Part shown: positions 11,427 through 22,719 of the stretch, in pieces
Layout: every line of letters begins with the position of its first letter
Numbering within the stretch: position 1 is the first letter of the stretch
DNA from: Telopea speciosissima
Lineage: Eukaryota; Streptophyta; Magnoliopsida; Proteales; Proteaceae
Direction: 5' to 3'
Assembly (NCBI RefSeq): GCF_018873765.1
Contig: NC_057925.1
Span: 2,682,927 to 2,746,926 of the forward strand
DNA: 64,000 nucleotides
Position numbers and translations under genes: made by a program
Notes under the pieces: model-generated
Seen by the model: only the letters and a program-made list of their open reading frames with translations
Told to the model about the DNA's origin: nothing
The model's database searches: none

Positions 11427-14400
11427 TTAGAGCCCCAACTCTTTTTTCAACTGAGCAAGAGTGGCTTCAATCTCAAAGATATGGTTTTCAATGCTATTCT
11501 TGTTGCCTGCTCTGCTTTGGTCATCTCCCTTACTATCTGACCCAGATTTTGAATATGGGATACCACTGGGAGGCGTTTCATTGTTTCCAGCTTCAACATT
11601 GGGATCTGTGATGTTCAGCTCATTCTCTAGAAATTCCATAAATTCTTCGCCAATGTCCTGCAAAATGAACTTTTGAGTAGTTTTCTCTACAAACAGTCCT
11701 TACTTATGGTCTACACCATGTTACTTCTTCATTTCTGTATGTTGAGTAAACATGCATGCCTAAAAGGTTATATTTACTTGGCCAATCCAAGAAAGTAGAG
11801 ATGAGAGATTTATTCAAGAGGTAAATACTGAATGTAATAATGTCTTACTGCCAACTCCTCCCATAAGCTCTTTGGCTTCCCTTGTGAACCAACATTAGCT
11901 TCCCAGTTACGGAATTCTACTTGGAGGTCTCTAAAGAAGTCCCCTGTCAAATAAGCAACATGAAGATTTATGAACTGCCAAATACAAGGTTTCTTCATAA
12001 TAGTGAAAATTCTGGGGGAAAAAAAAGAGAGACACAATGCAAGACAAATTCAGTCTCCATTTTGTCCCATGAAAAGGATGATTCTACCTATTGTTATTTG
12101 AACATCCCTCAAAAAATTACCTGCAGAAATAAACGGATTTAAGTATATGAATTTAAGGAAAAGATGCCCATCTGAAGACAAGAAACTACAAGGTGAGGTC
12201 ATGAGGTCAGAAAATGTTTTCTTCGACATTTCTCCCCCCCCCCCAAAAAAAAATCTCTTAGATAGCTTCAAGGACAACATTACACCATACTATAAATCTA
12301 AGATACAGATCTGGTGGCAATTATAGTCTACGAAGGCAATCACAATAAGTGTGGCTCATAAACAAAGCAACAGAACTAACCACTAGATGGATTCCACATG
12401 GGAGCCCTCTTACAAAAGACAACAAAAGAGGGACAGAGGGCAGGCCGGAGTGAGGGGGATCAGCGGGTAAGATGGTTATGATTATCTAATTGATCGATTT
12501 TCACTTCAAGAGATCCCAAATATGAGATCCATCTTATGGGATGAGATCCAGTTGTAGCGTTATTGCACCTGAAATACCAAAAAGGGGTGGGGGGTGGGGT
12601 GGTGGGGGGTGGGGTGGCAAAAGATATGTACGGATCTCCAAGGGCATATGATTCAGTACCAAAACCATAGAACTCCTCCTCATCTTGATTTATTTGAACT
12701 GAGTTGGAATAACCGGATCCACTATTTCCAAAGTCATATCTCTGCCAAGATCCTGAGGTCAATAATGTATTGTACGCATGTTTTATCATCATAAATTTCT
12801 CCTGAGCATTTGCCTGTACAAGTGAAAGCCAGGAACTTTTTAAGGAAATTATACCTAAGCAGTACATGCTACTGTGAAATACAGCAAAAAAACCCATAGT
12901 GCTTTTAGATTTTAAATTTTATTTCATTCAGTAACTACAAGCAGTTCTCCTCACTCCCCATGCAGGATGTGCATGTGTGAGAAAGAAGCACATAAATTGA
13001 ATCCGGGTATATAAATGAAATATACACAGCACATGCATTTAGTTTCCAACACTTCATGGATCCCTGAGACTCCAGGAGATTTCCTTCAAGAAGGAAACAA
13101 GGCAATCCTTGGCATTGCTATGCTTATTCCTTCACCATTAACTATGTGATACTCCATGAGGATGCAAGGAGAAACAAGTGCATCTGACATAACATAGGCT
13201 TATGTCTGAGGCACAGAACTTTGGAGAAAATATGAGAAGGTTTGAAACAAAAAAGGGCTTTTGCTAACAAATATAAACACATTTAGCTAAGTTTCTGTAA
13301 GCCTCTAACTGAGAGGCAAAGATGTAACCTATGACCCAATGCAAAGAACCTGCTCCAATTCACAGCATTGGGAAGCCTTAAAATAGTGACACAAATCCTC
13401 CTCGGCAAAGAGATATTCTTTGATGTGAAAGATACTCTTCCCAAAAGGTCAGAGGTGTTGGGTGGTCTTTTTCATCAGACATCAACTCCACTTTTAGACA
13501 TTGTCTGAGATTGGGATACCCAACATACAAGAACATCAAATGCACTTTTAAAGGCCTAATTACTACTCCGGAAAAAGTTCTCTGTCCGGGAGTGTGGCCT
13601 ACGCTAGCACTCCCATGAGTCTATCTCTCTCCTCCCCATGTGAAAAGACACCTCTGTCACCTTGTTTTAAAGAGGAGAGAGATAGACAAATGGGAGTGCT
13701 GGCATAGGCCACACTCCCTTACAGAAAACTGCTTTCCCTTACTACTCAGTCTCAATATATATTGACTGAGCTTGACTGGAGTTGTAGCGGGCTGTGGGGT
13801 TATGTCCATCCATGGTTTCAAATATCGGGATCGGATTGGGCGTATCAGTTGGATGGGATTGGGATTGTCGGTCACTGATCCAGTCAAGTGCTGCGGAAGT
13901 CAGTTAGAGATCAGGCTGGGTTGGAATGGGATTCGCGACCACCAATCTGGTCTCTGATACCCGTCTTTAAATCCTTTTGACAATCATGAGTCCTCAAGGA
14001 AAAGCTCCCCTCTATTAGGGAGTAGTTTTCACGAAGAATACATCAAGAATGATCTGATCCATTGTTCTGCAACAACTTTCTCCCCCTTACTATTTATTTC
14101 ACTGGAAATTCTCCAAAAAAGTACATCTACCTCTTAGTTACTAGCATTGTTTGAAGTCTATCATGTCCACAACAAACACCAAGCGGTTGGGTAAACAACT
14201 TAGGTGGTTTTCTGGATTTGTCTCAGCTATCAAACACCCTCTAATTCAAAATTGCCTGGACACAGAGGATCTCTTAGACGACAACTCAGCCCCCATATTC
14301 ACATTAGTGGTGTTCTAGAAACCGCATCAAAAGTGTATGATAATCATCACTGCTCACCCAGACACCAAAGCAATAAGAAAGGGAAATCACCCAATTCTTA

Positions 14401-15153
14401 CTTACAAACATGTATATATCAGAAAAATATTTTAACATACATTGGAATGGGGAACTGTTCAAAAGGAAAGGGAAAAAAAGAGTAAGAGAGAAAACAATAT
14501 CATTGTCATGTGAATGAGGAACAATGAATGCCCACTTCAATTTTTTATTTTTTATTTTTTTGAAATGTCTCCAAATTTCAAACCTTGAAATGGGATTCAT
14601 ATACCCACAGACCACTTCAATTTTTTATTTTTTATTTTTTTGAAATGTCTCCAAATTTCAAACCTTGAAATGGGATTCATATACCCACAGAAGGAAAATT
14701 GAAAATAAAAACAGATAAACTTAAATTTCTGGTTGAATACATCAAAATCCAATAGAGAAGACAATTGAAGAAAAACGTACTAACCTCCTTGTTAACATCA
14801 GGATGGAACCTGAGAGCAAGCTTTCTGTAAGCTCTCTTGATCTCTTCAGGCGTTGCAGTAGGCGAGACGCCCAACACTTCGTATGGGGACTCTCTACGAC
14901 TTGCTCTCAAAAGAGTAAAACAGTTTCGCTGGGCCCTCTTCTTGGAACTGTGCAAGAAAGACTGGGGAGCGAACAGAAGAAGATTGAAATTACTTGCACG
15001 GCCATATCTGTGATTGGGTATCGAAGGTTTTGCTTGGCTCCGCAGGTAGTGAACACAACGGTGGTGAAGAGGTTGTGAGTACCAACAGGAACGGAAAGAG
15101 TCGAATGTTGTCGTCGTTGTTTCTCGATATTTAGTGATTCCATGCATATTCAT
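11427..15153 (-). CDS. J-domain (DnaJ-like) protein, probably plastid-targeted, four exons
   Basis: CDS complement(join(11427..11657, 11849..11943, 12660..12813, 14785..15153)), 282 aa. Residues 1-85 are Arg/Ser/Thr-rich with few acids, like an organelle transit peptide. The J domain begins [20 protein letters not shown] (~89) with the HPD motif at 117-119. Intron 1 (1,971 bp) splits it directly after HPDVNKE. Exon 2 continues [18 protein letters not shown]. Exons 3-4 give [30 protein letters not shown] and a C-terminal tail ending in a short coiled-coil-like [12 protein letters not shown]. All four junctions keep frame (phases 0, 1, 0) with GT-AG borders. The protein resembles DnaJ-type chaperones such as, from memory, Arabidopsis At5g59610. 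It presumably stimulates an organellar Hsp70; the client is unknown. Confidence 0.88.
12585..12620. repeat. G-rich tract (GGGGTGGGG type) in J-protein intron 2
   Basis: Repeated GGGG runs on the plus strand, C-rich in the transcript, start ~40 bases past the exon 2 donor. The tract could form a G-quadruplex on the plus strand. If intron 2 were retained, the frame would read into a Pro/Thr stretch ([11 protein letters not shown]). Confidence 0.6.
13560..13747. mobile_element. MULE-type hairpin MITE in J-protein intron 1
   Basis: A 170-bp foldback at 13569-13738 with a perfect 9-bp target duplication, TTACTACTC (13560-13568 and 13739-13747). The arms pair via GGGAGTGTGGCCTACGCTAG and the right-arm GGCATAGGCCACACTCCC. 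The same family recurs at 27896-28042 and as one arm at 28066-28130. Confidence 0.85.
13800..13975. repeat. Dispersed GATTC-rich repeat in J-protein intron 1
   Basis: Starts near CATGGTTTCAAATATCGGGA and ends near CCGTCTTTAAATCC. The interior is made of GGATTGGG and GGGATTCG words. The TTTAAA-type end resembles the other members of the dispersed family. Confidence 0.45.
14532..14691. repeat. Perfect 80-bp tandem duplication in J-protein intron 1
   Basis: The 80-bp unit starting CCACTTCAATTTTTTATT at 14532 is repeated without visible difference at 14612. The identity of the copies implies a recent event or an assembly artefact. The unit lies ~100-250 bases inside intron 1, counted from the exon 1 donor. 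Confidence 0.9.
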
Positions 15154-15278
15154 GAGAATCCACTGGTTCTTCTCTCACCTCATTCGTTCTAAGCAATTGG
15201 ACGAGACGCCATTCTTAGAGATATGATCCCCACTCTCTGGAGCGGTGGAATCAAGACCGAATTCTCATCCAAAAATTA

Positions 15279-17253
15279 ATAAAAAAAGGGTAAAGCACAC
15301 GTACCCCCTATAATGCACTTAATATTCCTCGTACCCCTAAGCATCTGATAAGTCCACATATCACCCCTCAATATTCCACATACCACCCCTATTGTACCCC
15401 CTAATGCCAGATAAGTCCAAACTATTAAGTACCACCATTAAGTGTTAAAAACTTGACCATTTTACCCTTTGTTCCATTCTTATAAATTTGAAAAGATTTA
15501 ATTACCCTCACTTAGGTATTGCCCTAACCTAATTGAAAAAGACCATTTTACCTTTTGTTCTATTTTTATAAATATGAAAAGATCTAATTGCCCTCACTTA
15601 TATATTGCCCTAACCTAATTGAAAAAGACCATTTTACCCCCCAACTATTTGTTCTTAAAAACCAACCCAACCTAATATTACCGGTGCATACCCAGTGGAG
15701 AGAGCAACAAAAAGCTTGGGAGGAGAACCTGCTGCTCCAGCGAGGCGTCCAGCTCCCTGCTCCCTGCTCCGTCCACTTCCTTCCTTCTCCCGCGACGATT
15801 TAGGCCTGCAAGTAACTTCTTCTCAGCTTCTCCTTCATCTACTTCTTCTATGCTCTTTCTTCTTTGCTCCTTCTCTGTCTCTTCTTCTGCTTCGACTCAC
15901 ATTCCCTTCTCTGTTTCTACGTCTGCTTCGTCTATGTTCCTTCTTTTGGTTCTTATCTGCTCCATCGTTCTCTGCTCCTTCTTCTCCTTCTGATTTCCTT
16001 CTTATATTAAAGGGACATAATTTAAGGGAAAGAGACGATAGAATCTTCCAAGAGAAAGAAAATAAAAAAGAATTAAAAAAAAAAAAAAAGAATAAAATCA
16101 AAGAGAAAAAAGAAAATTTGAACCTAAAACAAGTGATTGATCCTAGCTACTCTATCGAATTAAAACGATTGATTCTGTAGCCTGAATTGAATCGAACCCT
16201 AATCATTTTGGTTTTTGAATTAGGGTTTTATGTAACTGACAGATCCTAAAACAAGCTGGACCTTTCAAAACCATCAAAACCAGAAGAAAACCCAAAAAAA
16301 ATCGATTCAAACTATTAGTTTCAGTATTTTTTTTTTTAAAATATATATGGGTAAAATAAAAACTTAACCGATAACAACACGATAAGAGTCCGTTAACAGT
16401 TTGATTTGGACTTTACCCAATTTCACTCCAAAACTGATTCAGAACCTTATCATAACCTGACCAAACTGAGTGGCACCCACCCCCAATGATCAAGTTTCCA
16501 TAGCCTCAATTCTCAAACATCTCACGGTTTCACGAGGCTACCACTTCCCTAGCTGTTTGCTCACTTTGACTTACTCCATTTCGGTGAGAGTATCGATCTT
16601 AGCTAGAAGAAGCATGATACAGGTTGTTGATACTTGATATATATATTTTTAATCTGAATGTAATTTGGTCTCTAAATAAAAATAAAACCCTTATTTTCCT
16701 TCTACTCAAGATCTCCCGGGTTGTATTAGGGTACCCTGCAGGCATAGATCGTCGCCAGAGAAGGAAGGAAGTGGACGGAGCAGGGAGCAGGGAGCTGGAC
16801 GCCTCGCTGGAGTAGCAAGTTCTCCTCCCAAGCTTTTCGTTTCTCTCTCCATTGGGTATGCAGCGGTAATATTAGGTTGGGTTGATTTTTAAGAACAAAT
16901 AGTTGGGGGTAAAATGGTCTTTTTCAATTAGGTTAGGGCAATAGGTCTTTTCATATTTATAAAAGTAGAACAAAGGGTAAACTGGTCTTTTCCAATTAGG
17001 TTAGGGCAATACCTAAGTGAGGGTAATTAAGTCTTTTCAAATTTATAAAAATGGAACAAAGGGTAAAATGGTCAAGTTTTTAGCACTTAATGGTGGTACT
17101 TAACAGTTTGGACTTATCTGGCATTAGGGGGGTAAAACAGGGGTGGTACGTGGAATATTGAGGGGTGGTACGTGGACTTATCAGACACTCAGGGGGGTAT
17201 GAGGAATATTGGATGCATCATAGGGGGGTACGTGTACTTTACCCAAAAAAAAA
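15279..17253. mobile_element. 2-kb non-autonomous MULE with ~500-bp inverted repeats
   Basis: Spans 15288-17244. The ends GGGTAAAGCACACGTACC and GGTACGTGTACTTTACCC are inverted. Homology between the arms continues for about 500 bp, to ~15800 on the left and ~16740 on the right (the shared stretch includes AGGCGTCCAGCTCCCTGCTC). The flanks are A-rich 9-mers differing at one base (15279-15287 and 17245-17253). Each arm carries an internal ~85-bp subrepeat with TTGCCCTAACCTAATTGAAA. No transposase is present. The ~900-bp interior has a CT-rich tract (15815-16000) that looks like a gene leader, but no identifiable protein. It sits ~135 bp upstream of the J-protein ATG. Confidence 0.85.
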
Positions 17254-17264
17254 GTATATAAAAA

Positions 17265-17530
17265 CCGAATCGGGGTCAGCCGATTATGATTCCGATTCAA
17301 TTGAGATTGATGGGAATCCGCCTGAATCCTAGAAACCCAACATCGATCGGCTGCTCTGGAGTGGTCAGAATCGACTTTTGGCTCAGCTGAAGGCCAAATC
17401 GATCAATCCAATTCCGATTTTTAAAACCAAGGATAAAATCCGATAACCTGATAATTGCATTGAAGGCTACATGGTCCTTTCAAAAATCGGATTCATCGGT
17501 AGGGCGATTGAACCTTCATTCCGAGTTTAA
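17265..17530. repeat. Dispersed GATTC-rich repeat abutting the MULE
   Basis: Begins AAAAACCGAATCGGGGTCAG right after the MULE's right flank. It contains CCAATTCCGATTTTTAAAAC at ~17407 and a further GAGTTTAAAATCC end at ~17522. Non-coding. Confidence 0.5.
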
Positions 17531-17539
17531 AATCCTTGG

Positions 17540-18620
17540 GTTATTACTTGGTTTACCCCTTGGGGCTTTGATACTGTTAGAACATGGGCATAAATGACAA
17601 CCTTGCTTCTCCCCTAACCCCATGTACTACACCAAAAGAAAAGAAAAAGGCATACCCAATGCACGAGGCTCCCACCATTGTGGGGTCTGGGGAGGGTCAT
17701 TGTTTACACCCTAATTTACAAAATTTACACTGTACTTTTGGTCATTGATCGAAAGACCATGCATGCTTTAAGGCCGTGCAATGCATATGCCATGCAAGTG
17801 GTTCTTTTGGAATTTGAACAACAAAACGGGAAGGTAGTGTAGAAGGTTGTGGAGAGTTACTTAACCACTTAGAGATGTTCAATTTTAAAATTAAAAAAAA
17901 AAAGAGTGGAAGTTGATGAAAGCAGAAACTACGCACAACTATCAAGGGAGTAACTATAAAAGAAGAGAATGTGAAGAAGAACTCGGCCCGACCAACACAA
18001 GCATATATTTACATTACAATTTATCTTTTGTTTTTATTTTTCTTAGTGTAATCTTTACCTTGACCATTTGGTCTTCCTATCGATCAAGCCTTTCTTTTGA
18101 TTAATTTCTCTTAATGGTATGTTCTTTGAATGTACTAGTATTCAATTCAATAGAATACTTGTTTCTTTCCAATCTAGAGTTGAAATCATTAATGGTTGCA
18201 ATCTACAACTAGCCATGTTGTCAACAACAACAGTACAATTCTACATCAAGTTGAGAAACTTCAACAGTTCATTGCTAGGCAAGATGCGGGCACTTCAACA
18301 GATGCACTACTGGCAACAAAAGATTTGGTGTGATTAGTGTAGTTTAGTGTAGTTTAACACCAAATTGTATGTGTTCAACAGTCCGTAGACGACCAGGTGT
18401 ACGTGTTTTCAACGGATATGTTACTGACAAGTTATGAATTTGATTTTCAATATTCTTCATCTTCTTCTTTCATTGTGATTTTCTTTTCCTTAAAAGTTCT
18501 TGGAGCAATCGAGGCATTGGAAAAATCTCATTTTCGTCATGGTTAGAAGTTGGATTTTATTCCATCACATTTCATTGAGTCGTACAACTCTGGCATGCCC
18601 GAGCACGATAATCTGCCGCG
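17540..18620. other. Intergenic, no gene recognised
   Basis: AT-rich. No conserved protein segments or clear repeats were seen on either strand. Confidence 0.45.
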
Positions 18621-18622
18621 TT

Positions 18623-19095
18623 GTTACTGTTACAAAAAACAACGCCCAGAATGGCGATTTGCAGAAAGAAAAAAGAAAATAGAGAGAGAGCACACAACGC
18701 ACAACACAGAGATTTATGTGGTTCACCTCCAAAATGGACGCTACGTCCACGGCCGAGCAGTAGAACAGGTTTCACTATTCCTCTGAAATGTTACAAAACC
18801 CTCATAACCCTATCTCAAAAGAGATAAGAACAATATATAAGAAAACCCTAACCTCAGAAAGTACACAAATGCCCCTAACCCAAAAAATGCCAAAAAACCT
18901 AGGCCAGACCAAAACATAACACATGACTCAAAAGTACTCATTTCGAAGATCTCGACGAGCCCGACACAACACCAACCTTTGGCATGGAGCCCCGCCATTT
19001 TTCAGCATTCTGAGATAGTTTTGAGGCCGAAACGGCCCTCCGAAGGTCTCAACCGCACTTTCTGGGCCAAATCAGGCTTCAGCAACAACAGTTAT
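18623..19095. mobile_element. Solo-LTR-like fossil (Copia-type ends)
   Basis: A 463-bp unit at 18628-19090 starts TGTTACAAAA and ends AACAACA. It is flanked by near-identical 5-mers (GTTAC and GTTAT). There is no internal coding region, so it looks like a solitary long terminal repeat. It carries the words TTTATGTGGTTCACC and CTACGTCCACGG. A related but diverged copy seems to lie at 48400-49230. Old. Confidence 0.5.
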
Positions 19096-19111
19096 AGAAT
19101 TTGTGGGTAAA

Positions 19112-19232
19112 TAGTCATAATGTACGCACCCTTACCCCTTCTTCGCGAAGAGGCTATTTCCAAAGACTCGAACCCATGACCACTTGGTCACAATGGAGCA
19201 ACCTAACCGTTGCACCAAGGTCCACCCTCAAA
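19112..19232 (-). mobile_element. tRNA-derived SINE (Au-like)
   Basis: Read on the minus strand, the sequence gives ACCTTGGTGCAACGGTTAGG (A-box TGGTGCAACGG), then GTTGCTCCATTGTGACC, then GGTTCGAGTCT (B-box), then CCTCTTCGCGAAGAAGGGGT and a GCGTACA-like 3' end. The order and wording match the widespread plant Au SINE family. It sits 17 bp beyond the solo-LTR-like unit. Confidence 0.8.
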
Positions 19233-19648
19233 CCCATGTACTGCACAATGGAGAAGAAATCATCCAAAGAAAGATATAGACCTTTAGCTTGGGATCTTCT
19301 AGATTATTCTGATTGATGCTGATCAGATTTGAATTCAAATCAAAGGAAGCCGATCTGATGTCAAATTATGGGATTTTAAACCTTACTAAGAGGAGGTCAA
19401 ACATTTTTGTTTTGTGGCAAACACAAGTGGATTCAATGTGAAAAATTGTGAACACACATCTCACTGCTTGTTTAAACAGGAAAACAAGAAATTCGTTTGA
19501 AGCTCTTTGGGTTGTTTTGGTATGATTTCTATTTTAAATTTTGCGTGATCATAAATTGAAATCTTGGTGTTTGGTATGATTTTTTCACCTTATTTATAAG
19601 AAATTGAAACCAATTTTATCTGAAATAGTGAAATAACTGAGGATAGGT

Positions 19649-19856
19649 TTAGCATCAGGATCGTGATCCTCTATAGCGCATTGCCCGTAGCGGCTTGAGC
19701 GGCACACAAATAAGGGGAGGTCCAATGACCACCTTACCCCCGCTCAGGCAAGGTACTCGGGCAGGGGTAAAGCGGTTATTGCGCCTCGTCTTATTTGTGT
19801 GCCACTTAGATCGCTACGGGCCGGCACGCCGTAAAAGATCTAGATTGTTAGCATCA
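19649..19856. mobile_element. MULE-type hairpin MITE (GTAGCGG family)
   Basis: A 190-bp foldback at 19658-19847 with a perfect 9-bp target duplication, TTAGCATCA (19649-19657 and 19848-19856). The arms pair as GCCCGTAGCGGCTTGAGCGG against CACTTAGATCGCTACGGGCC. Its centre carries ATGACCACCTTACCCCC. A second copy lies at 32478-32661. Confidence 0.88.
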
Positions 19857-20280
19857 ACAAGAGAATAGGAAGCATCGTAAGAGAGCCAACACAGTGGAAG
19901 CAACCAGAAGGAGCAATAAAACCAGGAGCAGAGGCAGTAGAATTGGCCTTGGTTTCTTGTGAAGAAAATTGAACCATATACTCCATTTATTCTTATATTT
20001 ACTTGCTTTTGCTTATCTTCATTTATTTATACTTTTTCCCTTTTTCTCGAAACTTTATTTTGTAACAAGGAAAACTCTATTTCGATTGAAACTGACATGT
20101 GATTTGTGCCCTCACAATAACAAAATTTAGATCATCTCACCCGCAAGGTGGCACATGTCATGCTTTTCACATGGGCTATATAAGAAAATTTTTAAATATA
20201 ATTAAAAAATATTTTCTCATGATGAATATAGGGATGCTATTCATATTGTCTATATAAGAAATTGTTAAAATATAATTGAA

Positions 20281-20460
20281 GGCAAGAGATCAATTTTTGG
20301 TCAAGTAGCCCTGCACCAACATGAGGGCAGTGAGAGTGTGCGTAGGGGCATCGACATAGATGGATTTTATGATTTCATATTGGGCAGAGTGGTAAATTCA
20401 CACACTCCAATGTTTGGGTTCAAGAACTATGTGACCAAACAACGTTTTTTTTTTCTATAA
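20281..20460. repeat. Dispersed repeat (GTGCGTAGGGGCATC family)
   Basis: AGTGAGAGTGTGCGTAGGGG begins a ~130-bp stretch that ends near CTATGTGACCAAACAACG. A second copy at 57508-57635 (GAGAGTGCGCGCAGGGGCAT) shares the beginning, the middle (CACACTCC/CGCACGCTCC) and the end. The family is not identified; it could be a SINE or a non-hairpin MITE. Confidence 0.5.
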
Positions 20461-20559
20461 TTAAATAATATTTTTTCATTATAAATCTAGGAATCGACAT
20501 ATGAGACTTGATTACACAAGTAATATTTTTTTGTTTTAGGGGGGTGGGGGGAAGGGGAT

Positions 20560-20646
20560 AAGCTCCCAAGCCTCGAGGAAGAGTTGAACTCATGAATTCT
20601 TAATTGTAAGTGTTGGCCTTTGAGCTAAGTTACCTTTTGAGGTACC
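20560..20646 (-). mobile_element. Possible tRNA-related SINE remnant
   Basis: On the minus strand an A-box-like TAGCTCAAAGG is followed 36 bases later by a B-box-like GAGTTCAACTC, then TTCCTCGAGGCTTGGGAGC. The spacing fits a tRNA-derived head. No tail or target duplication was found. Confidence 0.35.
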
Positions 20647-20745
20647 TATGAGGCCATGACTTGATTTCTTGATAACTTATATAAAAGTCAAGGGAGAGGA
20701 TTCTCTAGCAAGGGGCATAGAGAACCACACATATGAGAGAGTTAG

Positions 20746-20955
20746 ACATAAAGGGGACTTGGATCTTGTGCAGCTGTGGCGGGAGCTGCACTTTGCAGCA
20801 CCAAAACCCACCCTGAATATAGGGGGGAGGTGGTCATTTCACACGTGAGGCCTAGGTGGGACCCACCTATGAAATGACTATCTTACCCCTATTTTTCTTG
20901 TTGTTTAGTGTGCAGCTCCCGCCACTACGGGATAAGATCCTTTTCCACATAAAGG
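20746..20955. mobile_element. MULE-type hairpin MITE (GGCGGGAGCT family, copy 2)
   Basis: A 192-bp foldback at 20755-20946 with a perfect 9-bp duplication, ACATAAAGG (20746-20754 and 20947-20955). The arms GTGCAGCTGTGGCGGGAGCT and AGCTCCCGCCACTACGG match the element at 3047-3246, including the inner GGTCATTTCAC ... TATGAAATGAC palindrome. Confidence 0.88.
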
Positions 20956-21001
20956 TGCTATTGTACCCTACCTCAGTGGTTTGAAGAACCTTTTCCTAAA
21001 A

Positions 21002-21192
21002 TTCAATTATGGGAGAGTGTTCTTTGTGGGGGAGCACAGGGGCCATGCGTGCACTGCAACCAATGAGCGTGCACACTAGCATCTCGGGGGGTAGAATTTC
21101 TGCCTTTCATGGGGTCGGGGCAGTCATTTTGCCTCTATTGTGTCTGGGTGCAACCTACGTCCTCCCACAGAGAATATTTTTCCTTCAATAAT
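21002..21192. mobile_element. MULE-type hairpin MITE
   Basis: A 173-bp unit at 21011-21183, starting GGGAGAGTGTTCTTTGTGGG and ending CCCACAGAGAATATTTTTCC. It is flanked by TTCAATTAT and TTCAATAAT (8 of 9). The ends resemble those of 21942-22077. Confidence 0.75.
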
Positions 21193-21214
21193 TGTTTTAT
21201 TTTTTTTGGCATTA

Positions 21215-21429
21215 TTATAATTTGGGAAAGAGAATGTTACTTGAGCGTGTGCGGTGCGTTGCTCCTGTGGCAAGACCCAGGGAGACACAAAAATGGTAAA
21301 ATGATCACCACGCCTCCATGGAAAAGTAGAATTTCCTAGGGTGCGGTGGTCATTTTGTGCCTCTTATGTCTAGGCATAAGTGCAACGCACTTCACATGGC
21401 CATATATTTTTTTCTCTCCCTTATAATTT
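21215..21429. mobile_element. MULE-type hairpin MITE
   Basis: A 197-bp unit at 21224-21420 with a perfect 9-bp duplication, TTATAATTT (21215-21223 and 21421-21429). It carries AAAATGATCACCACGCC and GCGGTGGTCATTTTGTGCC as its inner inverted pair, and GTGCGGTGCGTTG/CAACGCAC in the arms. Confidence 0.83.
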
Positions 21430-21932
21430 TGGACAAAATTTTTCTCCACCTATAAAGAACGGGTCACCCACCTTCCTAGGATTCACAAAGCTGTGGTTCA
21501 CTTTTTCTTTTTCTTTTCTTTTTTTGTCCTCTTTTATTCTTTTCACGATAAGTTTCTTGGTTGCTTCTAAAACATAATATTAGGTGAGTGGATGGTGGCC
21601 ACAAGGACAGATGATTGATTATTCTAATTGTTGAATTTCTAGGGAATTGTCAGCATCCTCTCAAATCTCATACTTTATGTTCAATCATATTCCAGTGTAT
21701 ATTTTGGTATACCCTCTTATGTATGCCTATCCACAATGTTGTAGCTTATGTATTTTCTATGCTATCTTGAATTAGGGTAAGAGATCTTTATTTGGTTGCA
21801 TGGACTCTACATAAGCGTGTCTGGACCAATGGATGAGCACATCTGAGTATCTATCCTAGGGGGTAAAGGAATCATCTTACGATGCCCTGTGAGAGGGCGT
21901 AGAAACACCACCAAATAGAAATCTTTTTCTCC

Positions 21933-22086
21933 TTGAATAATGGGAGAATGTTCTCTGTGCCGTAGCGCAGGCTACGCCCAGGCACATGGGCAGTCTTTGC
22001 AGGGGGCAGGGTGATCATTATGCTCACCCCCATGTGCCTGGGCGCAGCCTGCGTTGCGACACAGAGAACAATGGCCCTTGAATTTT
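21933..22086. mobile_element. MULE-type hairpin MITE (TTCTCTGTG ends)
   Basis: A 136-bp near-perfect hairpin at 21942-22077. AATGTTCTCTGTGCCG pairs with the right-end CGACACAGAGAACAATG, and GCCCAGGCACATGGG pairs with CCCATGTGCCTGGGC. The flanks TTGAATAAT and TTGAATTTT agree at 7 of 9. Confidence 0.75.
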
Positions 22087-22259
22087 TGTGGTGTGATAGA
22101 CTTTTGTTTTGAGTGATACTCAGACATATATAAATATAAACTAAATTTCCCTTCACCCGAAAAAAGATCCTTTTAATCCACGAGTTTTGGTGGTTAGATG
22201 AGACTTCAAAAATAGTATCATGAGCAATTCAGACTTTCTGCAATAGGGGTAGAGGGAAT

Positions 22260-22640
22260 AATGATCCGCCAAAGTAAGCGTGTCAATTAGTCGGTTTAGT
22301 CTTGTTTCAGTCGGGTTGAATCAATTTTTTATATGCTACTAGACCAATCCAAAACCAAACCGTTAAATTTTTTTTCGATTTCTGTCCATTTTCTAATCGG
22401 ATTTTTGTTTGATTTGTAATCGAGTTACTATTGGGTTTGATCCAGTCTGATTTTGTATGCAAAAGAAAATTAATGAGAAAATTTGTTTTGTGTTTCTGGT
22501 TATTTTAGATTTGTTGTTCGATCAGTGCATTCCATCAGTCCGATTAGTCAGAAACCGAACCGATAAGCATTTAGTCCAATAAGACGTGGATCTGAGTCAA
22601 ATTAGATGTGATTCAGAGTTACGATGTAGGTATTATGGTA
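22260..22640. repeat. Degraded hAT-like short element
   Basis: Begins GTGTCAATTAGTCGGTTTAG and contains repeated ATCGGATTTTTG, CCGATTAG and CCGAACCGATAAG words. These are typical of old non-autonomous hAT elements that start GGGTGTCAAT. No matching right end was found. Confidence 0.35.
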
Positions 22641-22719
22641 CATAAATACGTGATTGAGAGTCGCGAGTTACCTCACGTCGTAAAAGTCAAGTGAAACTAG
22701 GACAACATTATCTAATTAT

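Noticed and set aside
15695-16180. 161-codon open frame on the plus strand
   Set aside because: Lies inside the MULE, low-complexity Leu/Ser then Lys-rich from CT-rich and A-rich DNA; no family recognised.
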